Of a stretch of 64,000 nucleotides of DNA, positions 18,419-26,988 are shown one piece after another (the first letter of the stretch is position 1; every line of letters starts with the position of its first letter). Made by a program: the position numbers and the translations under genes. The DNA is from SZAS-18 sp038322235 (lineage in GTDB: Bacteria > Verrucomicrobiota > Verrucomicrobiia > Chthoniobacterales > SZAS-18): the NCBI GenBank assembly GCA_038322235.1, contig JBBQFQ010000004.1, forward strand, positions 62,001 to 126,000. The letters run 5' to 3'. The notes below the pieces were generated by a model that had not been told where the DNA came from, ran no database searches, and was given only the letters and a program-made list of their open reading frames with translations.

Positions 18419-19228
18419 ATGACGCAAACGCTCTCTGCGCCTGGTCCAGCGCAACTCGACCGGGTCGCTTCCTATCGGCTGCGACTCGCCTCTTCGGGCC
18501 TCGAACTCCACGCTGTCCAGTCTCTTCGCTTTGAGGTCTTCAATCTCGAATTGAACGAGGGCCTTGGGGAGTCGTTTCTGACCGGTCGCGATGAGGACGC
18601 GTTCGACCCGTATTGCGATCATCTCTATGTTGAGGAAACCGCGACCGGCCGGCCGGTCGGGACCTACCGTCTGCAGACCGGCCAAACGGCGGCCCTCCAC
18701 GCCGGGTACTACAGCGAGCAGGAATTCGACTTTTCTCCCTTCGAGGATCGGCGCTCCGAAATCATTGAACTCGGCCGGGCCTGCGTGCACGCCTCTCACC
18801 GCACGCTCGGCGTTCTAAACCTGCTCTGGCGCGGCGTTGCCGCGTACGCTGTGGCCCGCGGCGGGCGCTACCTCGTGGGCTGCAGCAGCATCCCGACGCT
18901 CGACAGCGACATCGCGCAGGCGCTGCATCGCCAACTCGCGGTGCGGCACCTCGCGCCGCCGGCTTGGCGCACGCGGCCCACCGCTCGCTTCGCCTGTCCT
19001 CCCTCGACCCGCGAGCCTGGGGTCGCCCCCGTTCCACCCCGGCTTCTCCGCGGATATCTCACCGCGGGAGCGTCCATTTGTGGCGAGCCCGCCATCGATC
19101 GGGCGTTCGGGACCACCGATTTTCTGACCGTTCTCGACCTCCACTCGATGCGGGGATCTCACCGGAATCATTTTCTCCGGTCTGACGATGCCGCCGCTGC
19201 CGCCGTCTCCCCTGCCCCCATCCGATGA
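18419..19228 (+). CDS. OlsB-like N-acyltransferase (ornithine-lipid type)
   Basis: A 269-residue acyltransferase of the GNAT-related group that includes OlsB and acyl-homoserine-lactone synthases. Diagnostic regions are ESFLTGRDEDAFDPYCDHLYV, split here into its parts FDPYCDHLYV and VGTYRL, then EIIELGRACVH. OlsB N-acylates ornithine using 3-hydroxyacyl-ACP to form lyso-ornithine lipid. It overlaps the following PlsC-like gene by four bases (ATGA), the olsB-olsA arrangement. Start at ATG 18419. The amino acid acceptor is inferred; glycine- or lysine-lipid enzymes look alike. Confidence 0.72.
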   Translation: MTQTLSAPGPAQLDRVASYRLRLASSGLELHAVQSLRFEVFNLELNEGLGESFLTGRDEDAFDPYCDHLYVEETATGRPVGTYRLQTGQTAALHAGYYSEQEFDFSPFEDRRSEIIELGRACVHASHRTLGVLNLLWRGVAAYAVARGGRYLVGCSSIPTLDSDIAQALHRQLAVRHLAPPAWRTRPTARFACPPSTREPGVAPVPPRLLRGYLTAGASICGEPAIDRAFGTTDFLTVLDLHSMRGSHRNHFLRSDDAAAAAVSPAPIR

Positions 19229-20034
19229 CCACTTCCTTCTCCTTCCTCCGTGTGCTGCGCGGCGCGGTTCGGTTCGCGGGCTGGACTGAACGCACGCATT
19301 GGGAATGGGCCCAGGTGGGTGCAAGCGGCGACCCGGCCGCGCGCGCGGAGTGGTTCCGCCGCGCCTGTCAGGGCATGCTCGACATCCTCGGCATCAGCGT
19401 CACCGCTTCAGGGCCCCTCCCCAGCCGTGGCGTGATCGCGTCGAATCATCTTGGTTATCTGGATGTGCTCGTTCTCGGAGCGCGGGTCCCTGGTGTTTTT
19501 GTCTGCAAGCAGGAAGTGGCCGCGTGGCCCGTGATCGGTTCGCTCACGCGGAAGGCCGGCACCTTCTTCCTCGATCGGGAGCGTCCCCGCGCCGCGCGCG
19601 ACCTCGCTGACAGCCTGCGCGCGGTGCAGCAGAATTCCCCGGTCATTTTCTTTCCGGAAGGCACCAGCACGTCGGGCGAGTCGGTCCTGCCCTTCAAGGC
19701 CGCCCTCCTCGAATCCTGCATCGGTTCGGCGTTCATCCACCCGGCCGCCGTGGGGTATCGCACGGCGGAGCGCGATGCGGTCACCACCGCCGCGTATTGG
19801 GGGAAGATGCGCTTCGTTCCCCATTTCGCGCGGCTTCTCGGCCGTTCCGATCTTGAGGCGCGGGTCGCGTTCGGTTCGCGACTCGCGCCGCACTCCGACC
19901 GGAAGACTCTCGCCCGGGCCCTTCACGCGAGCGTTTCCGAATTGCGCTCGACCCGCATCGCTCCGTGGGCCGCCCAAGCCACACGCTCCCGCGTGGAATA
20001 CGCCCACCCCGAATCAGTCCTCTCCGCTCCATGA
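19225..20034 (+). CDS. PlsC/OlsA-like O-acyltransferase
   Basis: A 269-residue membrane-associated acyltransferase. The catalytic HxxxxD motif is SNHLGYLD and the acceptor-binding motif is FFPEGTSTSG. Such enzymes acylate lysophosphatidic acid or, as OlsA, lyso-ornithine lipid. Overlaps of four bases at both ends with the OlsB-like and BtaA genes make translational coupling likely. Given the upstream OlsB-like partner, I favour a role in aminolipid synthesis over general phospholipid synthesis. Confidence 0.75.
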   Translation: MTTSFSFLRVLRGAVRFAGWTERTHWEWAQVGASGDPAARAEWFRRACQGMLDILGISVTASGPLPSRGVIASNHLGYLDVLVLGARVPGVFVCKQEVAAWPVIGSLTRKAGTFFLDRERPRAARDLADSLRAVQQNSPVIFFPEGTSTSGESVLPFKAALLESCIGSAFIHPAAVGYRTAERDAVTTAAYWGKMRFVPHFARLLGRSDLEARVAFGSRLAPHSDRKTLARALHASVSELRSTRIAPWAAQATRSRVEYAHPESVLSAP

Positions 20035-21287
20035 CCGCCACCGTCCTTCCGAAATCCGCCACCACCTTCGAGTCGGTTGAGCAAGCGGTCCGCCACCAGC
20101 CGTTGCGCACCGGCGGCGGGTTCTGGCAGGGCGTCTTTGCCCGCTGGTTCAGCACCTTCGTTTACAACCAGATCTGGGAGGATCCGCGCGTGGACGTGGA
20201 TGCGTTGGGCCTGACGCCAGAAAGTCGGATCCTCACGATCTCCTCCGGCGGTTGCAACGTGCTCCATTACCTGCTGGCCGATCCAGCTGCCGTCACGGCG
20301 GTGGATCTGAACCGAAACCACCTCGCGCTGCTCCGGCTCAAGCTGGCCGCGGCGCAACATCTCCCGGGCCACGAGGAATTCTTTGGGTTCTTCGGCGATG
20401 CCCACCGCGCCGAAAACCGGCTCCTCTACGAGAAGCATCTTCGGACGGCGCTCGACCCCGAAAGCCGAGAGTTTTGGGAGAAGGGTCCGCGACTTCGCCG
20501 GGCGCTCTGGGGGCCCCGCATCGAGTACTTTCGGCGGAATCTCTATGACCATGCACAGCTTGGCTGGTTCATTCGCTTTCTCGGGATCGTCGTGCGGGTC
20601 CACGGCGGCAGAATTGAGCGAATCTTACAGGCCCGCACGCGCGCGGAACAGCGCGCCGCCTTCGACCGCGAACTCGCCCCGGCGCTCGACGGCTGGCTGA
20701 TGAAATCCGTGACGGGTCTGCCGTTTGCGCTCTTCAGCTTGGGCATTCCGCCGCAGCAAGCCGATGCAATGCGCCGCGATGCCGGCGGCGACCTCACGGG
20801 CGCCCTGCGGGAACGCGTTGAACGTCTCGCCTGCGGATTCCCGCTGAGCGACAATTATTTCGCCTGGCAGGCCTTCGCCCGCCGCTACGACCTGAGCGCG
20901 GGCGGAGCGCTCCCGGACTACCTCGGCGCGGCGAACTTTCCGCTGCTCCGCGAGCGCGCGGCGCGCGTTTCCACGGAGCAAGCCGGCCTCCGCGGATTCC
21001 TCGAGCGCCAGCCGCGGGGTGCGTTCGATCGTTTCGTTTTCCTCGACGCCCAGGACTGGATGCCGGACCAGGAGATCGCCGCGCTTTGGGCCGAGGTAAC
21101 CCGCGTGGGAGGGCCGAACGCGCGCGTCATCTTTCGCACGGCGGGCAAGGTCTCGCCGATCGAACGCGCTCTGCCGTCCGAACTCCGAGACCGATGGTTC
21201 TACCACGAGGAGGAGTCGGAGGCTTTGCACGCCCGCGACCGCTCCGCCATTTATGGGGGCTTCCATCTCTACTCGGCGATTCCATGA
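20031..21287 (+). CDS. btaA: BtaA-like diacylglycerol 3-amino-3-carboxypropyltransferase (DUF3419)
   Basis: First enzyme of betaine lipid (DGTS) synthesis: it moves the 3-amino-3-carboxypropyl group of S-adenosylmethionine onto diacylglycerol. The 418-residue product has the family opening YNQIWEDPRVDVDALGL and the SAM-binding stretch ILTISSGGCNVLHYLL with AVDLNRNHLALL. Near the C-terminus, FVFLDAQDWMP and ARVIFRTAGK match the second conserved part. The start at ATG 20031 overlaps the previous stop by four bases; the end overlaps the presumed btaB start in the same way. Confidence 0.85.
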   Translation: MTATVLPKSATTFESVEQAVRHQPLRTGGGFWQGVFARWFSTFVYNQIWEDPRVDVDALGLTPESRILTISSGGCNVLHYLLADPAAVTAVDLNRNHLALLRLKLAAAQHLPGHEEFFGFFGDAHRAENRLLYEKHLRTALDPESREFWEKGPRLRRALWGPRIEYFRRNLYDHAQLGWFIRFLGIVVRVHGGRIERILQARTRAEQRAAFDRELAPALDGWLMKSVTGLPFALFSLGIPPQQADAMRRDAGGDLTGALRERVERLACGFPLSDNYFAWQAFARRYDLSAGGALPDYLGAANFPLLRERAARVSTEQAGLRGFLERQPRGAFDRFVFLDAQDWMPDQEIAALWAEVTRVGGPNARVIFRTAGKVSPIERALPSELRDRWFYHEEESEALHARDRSAIYGGFHLYSAIP

Positions 21288-21971
21288 GACTTGGGACCCC
21301 CGAGCCCTTCGCGCCGGATGGCGCAGGTCATTCCGCGCTGATGGAACGCGAACTACGGCTGGCAGCGACATGTCTACGATTTGACGCGACGCTGCTATCT
21401 TCTTGGCCGCGACCGCCTGCTCGGTCGACTGGCCCTGAAGGGCCCGTCCACGGTCCTCGAAGTGGGCTGTGGCACCGGCAGAAACCTCATCCAGCTCGCC
21501 CGCGTTCACCCGGAGATGGAGGCAGACGGCGTGGATGCATCCAGCGCGATGCTGGAGGTCGCGCGGCGGAACGTCGCGACGGCCGGCCTCTCGCCGCGAA
21601 TCCGCTTTCACGGCGCCCTCGCCGAGGAACTTCGCGGTCCCGGTCAGTTTGGTCGGTCGGGCGGCTACGACGCGGTGATCTTCAGCTATTCTCTCTCGAT
21701 GATCCCCGATTGGCGGGCTGCCCTGGCGGCTGCGACGCCCCTCGTTCGGTCCGGCGGCTGCATCGGAATTGCCGATTTTTTCGACCAGCGGGACCTCCCT
21801 CCGTGGTTTCGGAGAATCCTGCGCGCCTGGCTGCGGAAATTTCATACAACTCCCCGTGACGAAATGCTTTCCGTGTTGGAGACTGCCGCGCGGCAATGGG
21901 GTGGCGCGGTGCGTTGCGAGTTCGTGGCGCGACGTTACGCCGTGGTCGCCGTCCTGACCCTTCCACCATGA
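21284..21971 (+). pseudogene. btaB: BtaB-like N-methyltransferase, reading frame disrupted near its start
   Basis: The body encodes a class I methyltransferase (VLEVGCGTGRNLIQLA, then YDAVIFSYSLSMIPDW) of the type that trimethylates the BtaA product to DGTS. An ATG at 21284 overlaps the btaA stop and opens a frame reading MRLGTPEPFAPDG up to MERE. The expected next residues NYGWQRHVYDLTRRCYLLGRD lie in another frame, preceded by a stop at 21339-21341. A single extra base near 21350 explains the break. It may be a real frameshift, an assembly error, or initiation at an internal TTG (21381). The rest of the gene is intact to the ATGA overlap with the next gene. Confidence 0.7.
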
Positions 21972-22651
21972 ACGAGCCGCAGCCAGACGCGAGTGCCCCA
22001 GTGGTGCTGATCCATGGCGCTTGGATGCGTGGCTGGGAACTGCAGCCGCTCGCAGCGCGGCTCCGTCAGGCGGGATTTAAAGCCCGGCGCTTTTCCTATC
22101 GCTCGTTGAAGCACGACCTCGCGGAAAACGCGAAACGCTTCGCCTCTCACCTGCACGAACTTGCCGCAACTTCTGGCCCGGTGTCCGTCGTCGCGCACAG
22201 TCTCGGCGCGGTCGTGACGCATGGAGCGCTGGAGCTGCTCGGCAGCGCGTCTCAGGTCCGCCGCATCGTCGCCCTCGGGCCGCCGTTCCGCGGTTCCCGG
22301 GTTGCGGAGGTTTGCCTGGGTCGACCACTCCTGGCGCCATTCGTCGGGCGAACCGCGCGCGACTGGGTCGCGCGAGGCGGCATCACGGCCTGGCCTCACT
22401 CCCCGGAGCTGGGAATCATCTCCGGCACGCGGCCGCTCGGCGCGGGTCGCCTGATCCGCGCTCATCGCGGACCAAATGACGGCATGGTCGCCGTCGCGGA
22501 AACGCGCGTTGACGGTTCGAGCGGCCACATCGCCATCGCGACAAACCACGTTGGACTCACCTTCTCCTCCAGCGTCGCCCGTCTCGTCGCCCGCTTCCTC
22601 CGGCACGGCACCTTCGACCGACCCGCCTCCGAAAAGCCGATTCCGCGTTGA
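21968..22651 (+). CDS. Alpha/beta hydrolase (lipase/esterase-like)
   Basis: A 227-residue alpha/beta hydrolase. The oxyanion region is VVLIHGAWMRG, the nucleophile elbow is VAHSLGAV with the catalytic serine, and a late ATNHVGL could supply the histidine. It resembles the PGAP1/triacylglycerol lipase branch. The start overlaps the btaB stop by four bases, so it is the last gene of the aminolipid operon. It may turn over membrane lipid or supply diacylglycerol; this is inference from position. Confidence 0.78.
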   Translation: MNEPQPDASAPVVLIHGAWMRGWELQPLAARLRQAGFKARRFSYRSLKHDLAENAKRFASHLHELAATSGPVSVVAHSLGAVVTHGALELLGSASQVRRIVALGPPFRGSRVAEVCLGRPLLAPFVGRTARDWVARGGITAWPHSPELGIISGTRPLGAGRLIRAHRGPNDGMVAVAETRVDGSSGHIAIATNHVGLTFSSSVARLVARFLRHGTFDRPASEKPIPR

Positions 22652-22687
22652 CGCTGCGGCAGCCGAGGCGCTCCGTCGGCTGCGACG

Positions 22688-23764
22688 ATGAATGCAAGAA
22701 CTGCTGTCGGCACGTGGATGATCTACGGCGCGAACGGCTACACCGGCGAATTGATCGCGAATCGCGCCCGGGAGCAGGAGATGACGCCCATCCTGGCGGG
22801 ACGCGACGCGGAAAGGCTCCGGCCGCTTGCAGAAAAGCTGAAGTTGCCGTTGCGCGTGTTCGGGTTGCTCGATCCGGGCGAGATTGATCGAGGGCTCAGC
22901 GGCGTGGACTTGGTCCTGCATTGTGCCGGGCCGTTTTCCGCGACCGCACGCCCGATGGTCGATGGCTGCCTGCGCGCCGGAGCGCACTACCTCGACATCA
23001 CCGGCGAGATCACCGTTTTCGAGGCGAATTTTGCGCGCGCCGGCGAGTTCGAGAGGGCGGGAATCGTCGTGTTGTCGGGCGTGGGTTTCGACGTCGTGCC
23101 GACCGACTGCCTGGCGGTTGCCCTGCACCGGGCACTGCCGGATGCTACTTCGCTGGAGTTGGCCTTCGGTGGCTTTGCGAAAACCTCGAAAGGAACCGCC
23201 AAAACCATGGTCGAGGGGCTGCCCAAGGGCGGCATGATCCGCCGGGAGGGAATGCTCGTGGCCGTGCCAAGCGCGCATCTCTCCAGGAAGATCCGGTTCG
23301 CGGACAAGGAGCGGCTCGCGATGGCCATCCCGTGGGGCGATGTGTCCACCGCCTTTCACACCACCGGGATTCCGAACATCACCGTTTTTATGGGGGCTCC
23401 GGCGGGGCTTATCCGCCTGGCCCGCTTTCGGGCACTCTTTCGCCGTCTGTTCGAGCGTCCCGCGGTGCAGTCGTTTCTGAAGCGTCAGATTGAGAAACGG
23501 GTGAAGGGCCCCGACGAGGAAGAGCGGCGCAACGGGCGGGTGCAACTCTGGGGCCGGGTGGAGAATGCCGCCGGCCAGTCAGTCGAAGCTGTCGGTGCCT
23601 GCCCAGAAGGTTACACGCTCACGGTCGAGGCTTCGCTGGAGTGCGTGCGTCGTCTGCTCAGGCCTGGACACGGCGTGGCCCCAGGGGTGCAGACGCCGGC
23701 CGGGGTGTTTGGAGCGGAGTTGCTTGCTTCGCTCAACGGCTGCGATCTGACGGTTTTGCCGTGA
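22688..23764 (+). CDS. Saccharopine dehydrogenase-family oxidoreductase
   Basis: 358 residues with an N-terminal Rossmann fold (WMIYGANGYTGELIA) and LAGRDAERL. The body continues LVLHCAGPFSATARPMVDGC and GAHYLDITGE, the signature of saccharopine dehydrogenase-like and trans-acting enoyl reductase-like proteins. These modify lipid or polyketide intermediates or have unknown roles in bacteria. It follows the hydrolase gene by 36 bases on the same strand and might be a sixth operon member. Confidence 0.82.
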   Translation: MNARTAVGTWMIYGANGYTGELIANRAREQEMTPILAGRDAERLRPLAEKLKLPLRVFGLLDPGEIDRGLSGVDLVLHCAGPFSATARPMVDGCLRAGAHYLDITGEITVFEANFARAGEFERAGIVVLSGVGFDVVPTDCLAVALHRALPDATSLELAFGGFAKTSKGTAKTMVEGLPKGGMIRREGMLVAVPSAHLSRKIRFADKERLAMAIPWGDVSTAFHTTGIPNITVFMGAPAGLIRLARFRALFRRLFERPAVQSFLKRQIEKRVKGPDEEERRNGRVQLWGRVENAAGQSVEAVGACPEGYTLTVEASLECVRRLLRPGHGVAPGVQTPAGVFGAELLASLNGCDLTVLP

Positions 23765-23851
23765 GGGCGGTCTTCCCGCCCATCGATTGCGCGAATGCAG
23801 AGCTCAACGCAATCGATTGTCTCCTCCGCGACGCCCGACCGACGCTTCAAC

Positions 23852-24148
23852 ATGGAAAACTTCCGCCGCGAACCCGACTCACCCGCCTGGCTCTTTTGTG
23901 TCCGAGCCACTTTTTGCCTTGCGATCACTTCCACTGGAATCGGCATCTACCACCTGCCCGCCGACGCGTGGATCCGCGGATTCATGGCCATGGCCGCACT
24001 CTTCCTCACGGGCAGCTCATTCACGCTGGCGAAGACGCTCCGCGATCAGCACGAAGCCACGAAGCTGACCAAAAAGATCGACGACATTCAGACCGAAAAG
24101 ATCCTTCGCGATCACGCGCTGCACGTCGAACCAAACGGCCTTCGCTAA
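23852..24148 (+). CDS. YiaA/YiaB-family inner-membrane protein
   Basis: 98 residues with two membrane helices (CVRATFCLAITSTGIGIYHL and FMAMAALFLTGSSFTLAKTL) and a charged cytoplasmic tail (DQHEATKLTKKIDD). The pattern and the motif RDQHEA match the YiaA/YiaB two-helix domain. I chose ATG 23852 (MENFRREPDSPAW) over an earlier in-frame start. Cellular role unknown; in enterobacteria these proteins are tied loosely to envelope stress. Confidence 0.75.
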   Translation: MENFRREPDSPAWLFCVRATFCLAITSTGIGIYHLPADAWIRGFMAMAALFLTGSSFTLAKTLRDQHEATKLTKKIDDIQTEKILRDHALHVEPNGLR

Positions 24149-24158
24149 TCGCCGCCCG

Positions 24159-24647
24159 TCAAGCGGACGTCTGCTCAACGTCCGCTCGCGGCCGCCGGAC
24201 CGTCACGAGCATCGCCGCGATCAGCGCGTCGAGGAGACTGACGATCCAGACGTAGAAGCCCGGGAGCAGATCCATCAGCCACATCTGGCCGGTGCTCCCG
24301 GCCGGGGCCGGATCGCGGAAGAGCATGAGCGAGCTCAGTCCCGCGAGCACCGCGAGGAGCGCCGCGATCCTCGCCAGCACCGGTGCCCGCGCGAGCGTGG
24401 CGATCCACGCGATCACCACGAAAACGTTCGCCAGCCAGCCCACCTGCGGCGGCTTCAGCGCGAGCCAGCCCATCGTGAGCGCGCTGAGTCCGGACGTCTG
24501 CTCCGAGAGGCCGCTGTCCCGCTTGAACGCGAGCGCTGGAAGGGCGCACGCCACGAGAAAAAGGACCACACTGCTCACGAGCAACATCGCCCAGATCGGG
24601 CGCGGCGTGTTTGAGGCGGAGGAAGGAGTCGGCGCGGCGGGAAACAT
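24159..24647 (-). CDS. Unrecognised four-span membrane protein
   Basis: 162 residues with four hydrophobic segments (AMLLVSSVVLFLVACAL, VGWLANVFVVIAWIATLA, IAALLAVLAGLSSLMLF, and FYVWIVSLLDALIAAMLV). No conserved catalytic motif. The open frame extends far upstream, but the first methionine that starts a sensible membrane protein is ATG 24647; sequence before it runs antisense through the SWIB and der genes. Convergent with the YiaA-like gene, with a 10-base gap. Confidence 0.65.
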   Translation of the reverse strand: MFPAAPTPSSASNTPRPIWAMLLVSSVVLFLVACALPALAFKRDSGLSEQTSGLSALTMGWLALKPPQVGWLANVFVVIAWIATLARAPVLARIAALLAVLAGLSSLMLFRDPAPAGSTGQMWLMDLLPGFYVWIVSLLDALIAAMLVTVRRPRADVEQTSA

Positions 24648-24840
24648 TGTTTCCGAAGGTTTTCCTTCTTCGCGACCGAGGTTACAAACATTCCGCGCTG
24701 AGGCCACGTCAATGCCAGCGACCGGATGCCGCCGCAGGCTTCTCCGGCGGGCGCAGACACCGAGAATCGGAAAAACCGCCGCTTCGCGAATTCTGCGTGC
24801 AATTTTGCATTCGGCTCGAAGTGTGATTAAGGACGTTGGT

Positions 24841-25134
24841 ATGCCCAACGCAAAACCCGCCCCCAAGAAGCCCGCCGCGAAGAAGCCCAACGCCGGATTC
24901 GCGAAACCCGTCACGCCTGACGATCTTCTCGCCGCCGTCGTCGGTGCCGCGCCCCTTCCCCGCACCGAACTCACCAAGAAACTCTGGGAATATATCCGCA
25001 AGCACAAGCTGCAGGACCAGACGAAGAAGACTCTCATCAACGCCGACGCGAACCTAAAAGCGGTTTTCAACGGCAAAGCGCAGGTCAGCATGTTCGAAAT
25101 GACGAAGCTCGTCAGCGGACACGTTAAGGCGTGA
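24841..25134 (+). CDS. SWIB/MDM2-domain protein
   Basis: 97 residues: a short Lys/Pro/Ala-rich basic tail (about 1-20) and one SWIB domain (LPRTELTKKLWEYIRKHKLQ followed by NADANLKAVFNG and VSMFEMTKLVSGH). Stand-alone SWIB proteins occur in Chlamydiae, Verrucomicrobia and relatives; in chlamydiae SWIB is fused to topoisomerase I. The basic tail suggests association with DNA. A perfect terminator follows at 25228-25254. Confidence 0.85.
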   Translation: MPNAKPAPKKPAAKKPNAGFAKPVTPDDLLAAVVGAAPLPRTELTKKLWEYIRKHKLQDQTKKTLINADANLKAVFNGKAQVSMFEMTKLVSGHVKA

Positions 25135-25227
25135 TTGAGATCGCCCCCGCGCCGGAGCTCATTGCTCCGGCAGCAACGTGATCGCGGATGCCGTGACGCA
25201 TCTGCCTCCGCGGCCACATCAGAGGAT

Positions 25228-25254
25228 CGCCCGCGCGAACAGCGCGGGCGTTTT
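25228..25254 (+). terminator. Intrinsic terminator after the SWIB gene
   Basis: A perfect 9-bp GC stem, CGCCCGCGC at 25228-25236 and GCGCGGGCG at 25242-25250, with a GAACA loop and a TTTT run. It lies about 95 bases after the SWIB stop codon and isolates der from that gene. Confidence 0.8.
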
Positions 25255-25409
25255 CTTGGCCGCGAATCTCGGGGCCGTTCGTCATCCGGCCGGCGCCAGT
25301 CACGGCTATAAAACGATCCCGGGCCAGCGGGACGAATCTGATGTAGGATCCGCCCTGCCCGATTCCCGGGCTGCCGCGATCCTGGATCGCACTGCGCTCC
25401 TCTTTCCCC

Positions 25410-26861
25410 ATGCCTGCTCCCCGAACCAAGGAAGACGCGACCGCACCGCGGCGCGTCGTCGCCATTGTCGGCCGACCGAACGTCGGCAAATCGTCCATCT
25501 TCAACCGGCTGGCGGGCGAGATGATCGCGATCGTCCATGACACGCCCGGGATCACGCGGGATCGCATCGTGGCGGAGTGCACGCTGGGAGCCGCACCGTT
25601 CGAGATCATCGATACCGGCGGCATCGGCGAGATCGCCGACGCCGATTTCGCGGACCGAGTCCGGACGGAGGCGGAGCTGGCGGTCCAGGCCGCGTCGCTG
25701 GTCCTTTTCGTCGTCGATGGGCGCGCCGGATTGCAAAACGGTGACTCCGATCTCGCGAAATTTTTGCGGCGCGCCGAGGTGCCGGTGCTTTTGGTGATCA
25801 ACAAGATTGACCAGTCAAAGCACGGTTTGCTTGCGGCGGACTTCGCCCGTCTTGGGTTTACCGATTCCATCAACGTGAGCGCCGCGCACGGCCGCCACTT
25901 TGGCGATCTTCTGGAGCAGATCGAGGAGCGTCTGCCGAAACCGATTCAGGTCGAAGTGACGACCAGCGACGAGGACGTCCCCGACGATGGCAGCACTCGC
26001 GTCGTCAAACGGATCGCGCCGCGCATCGCCATCGTGGGCCGGCCAAACGTCGGCAAGTCCTCCCTCGTCAACGCGATCTTGAAGGATGATCGCACGATCG
26101 TGAGCCACATCTCGGGCACCACCCGCGATGCCGTGGACGTGCCGCACGTTTTCAATGGACGACCTTACGTTCTGATCGATACGGCAGGAATCCGGCATCG
26201 CGGCCGGCACAAGTCGTCCGCTGAGGTCTTCAGCGTCATGCGCTCCGAGCGGAGCATTCAGCGCGCGGATCTTTGTGTGCTGGTGATCGACGCCACGGAT
26301 GGCGTCACGCGAATGGACCGGGCGATCGGCGGCCTGATTCAGGACGCGAGCAAGCCCGTCATTCTCGTCATCAACAAGTGGGACCTGATGGACCCGGGAA
26401 CGACGGGAAAATCGCTCGTAGAATTCCGAAAGGACTTCCTCCAGAACGCGGCGGCGGAACTCTTTTTCCTCGATCACGCCCCGGTCATCGCGATCTCGGC
26501 GCTCGAAAAGAGCGGCATCGGCAAGGTCTTTCAGATCATCGAGAACGTGCGCGACTCCGCGCACGTGCCCACGCCCACTGGACCGCTGAACCGGGTGATC
26601 AAGATCGCGATGGAGAAGCAGCCGCCCCCGACGGTCTACAACAAGCGCTTCAAGTTGCTCTACGCTTCCCGCGCGAACGATGATCGCGCTCCGACTCCGA
26701 TCCCGGTCCCCCGGTTTGTCTTTTTTTGCAACGACGACCGGCTGCTCACGCAACCCTACCGTCGCTATCTCGAGACGGAGCTGCGCAAGGAGTACGGTTT
26801 CGCCGGACTCCCGGTGCAGTTTCGGATCCGCGGCCGGACGGCCAAGGGAACACCCCAGTAG
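25410..26861 (+). CDS. der: Ribosome biogenesis GTPase Der (EngA)
   Basis: Essential tandem GTPase for 50S subunit maturation, 483 residues. The first G domain starts VAIVGRPNVGKSSIFNRLAG with DTGG and NKID; the second repeats IAIVGRPNVGKSSLVNAIL at about 208 with DTAGI and NKWD. The C-terminal KH-like domain includes PPPTVYNKRFKLLYASR. Length and order match the family. It begins after a terminator and has its own upstream region. Confidence 0.97.
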   Translation: MPAPRTKEDATAPRRVVAIVGRPNVGKSSIFNRLAGEMIAIVHDTPGITRDRIVAECTLGAAPFEIIDTGGIGEIADADFADRVRTEAELAVQAASLVLFVVDGRAGLQNGDSDLAKFLRRAEVPVLLVINKIDQSKHGLLAADFARLGFTDSINVSAAHGRHFGDLLEQIEERLPKPIQVEVTTSDEDVPDDGSTRVVKRIAPRIAIVGRPNVGKSSLVNAILKDDRTIVSHISGTTRDAVDVPHVFNGRPYVLIDTAGIRHRGRHKSSAEVFSVMRSERSIQRADLCVLVIDATDGVTRMDRAIGGLIQDASKPVILVINKWDLMDPGTTGKSLVEFRKDFLQNAAAELFFLDHAPVIAISALEKSGIGKVFQIIENVRDSAHVPTPTGPLNRVIKIAMEKQPPPTVYNKRFKLLYASRANDDRAPTPIPVPRFVFFCNDDRLLTQPYRRYLETELRKEYGFAGLPVQFRIRGRTAKGTPQ

Positions 26862-26988
26862 TCGCGCCCCAGCGGAGACCGGCCCGGGCCAGCGACGCGA
26901 ACGCAATCCGGTGGCGGCCTGACAAATCGCCTTGTTCGCGATCTTGAATCGCGTCATACAACTCACTCACTCGCATCGCTCCTCCTCC

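Noticed and set aside
24648..25736. N-terminal extension of the membrane protein at 24159-24647
   Set aside because: It runs antisense through der and the SWIB gene and has no domain; the membrane protein starts well at 24647.
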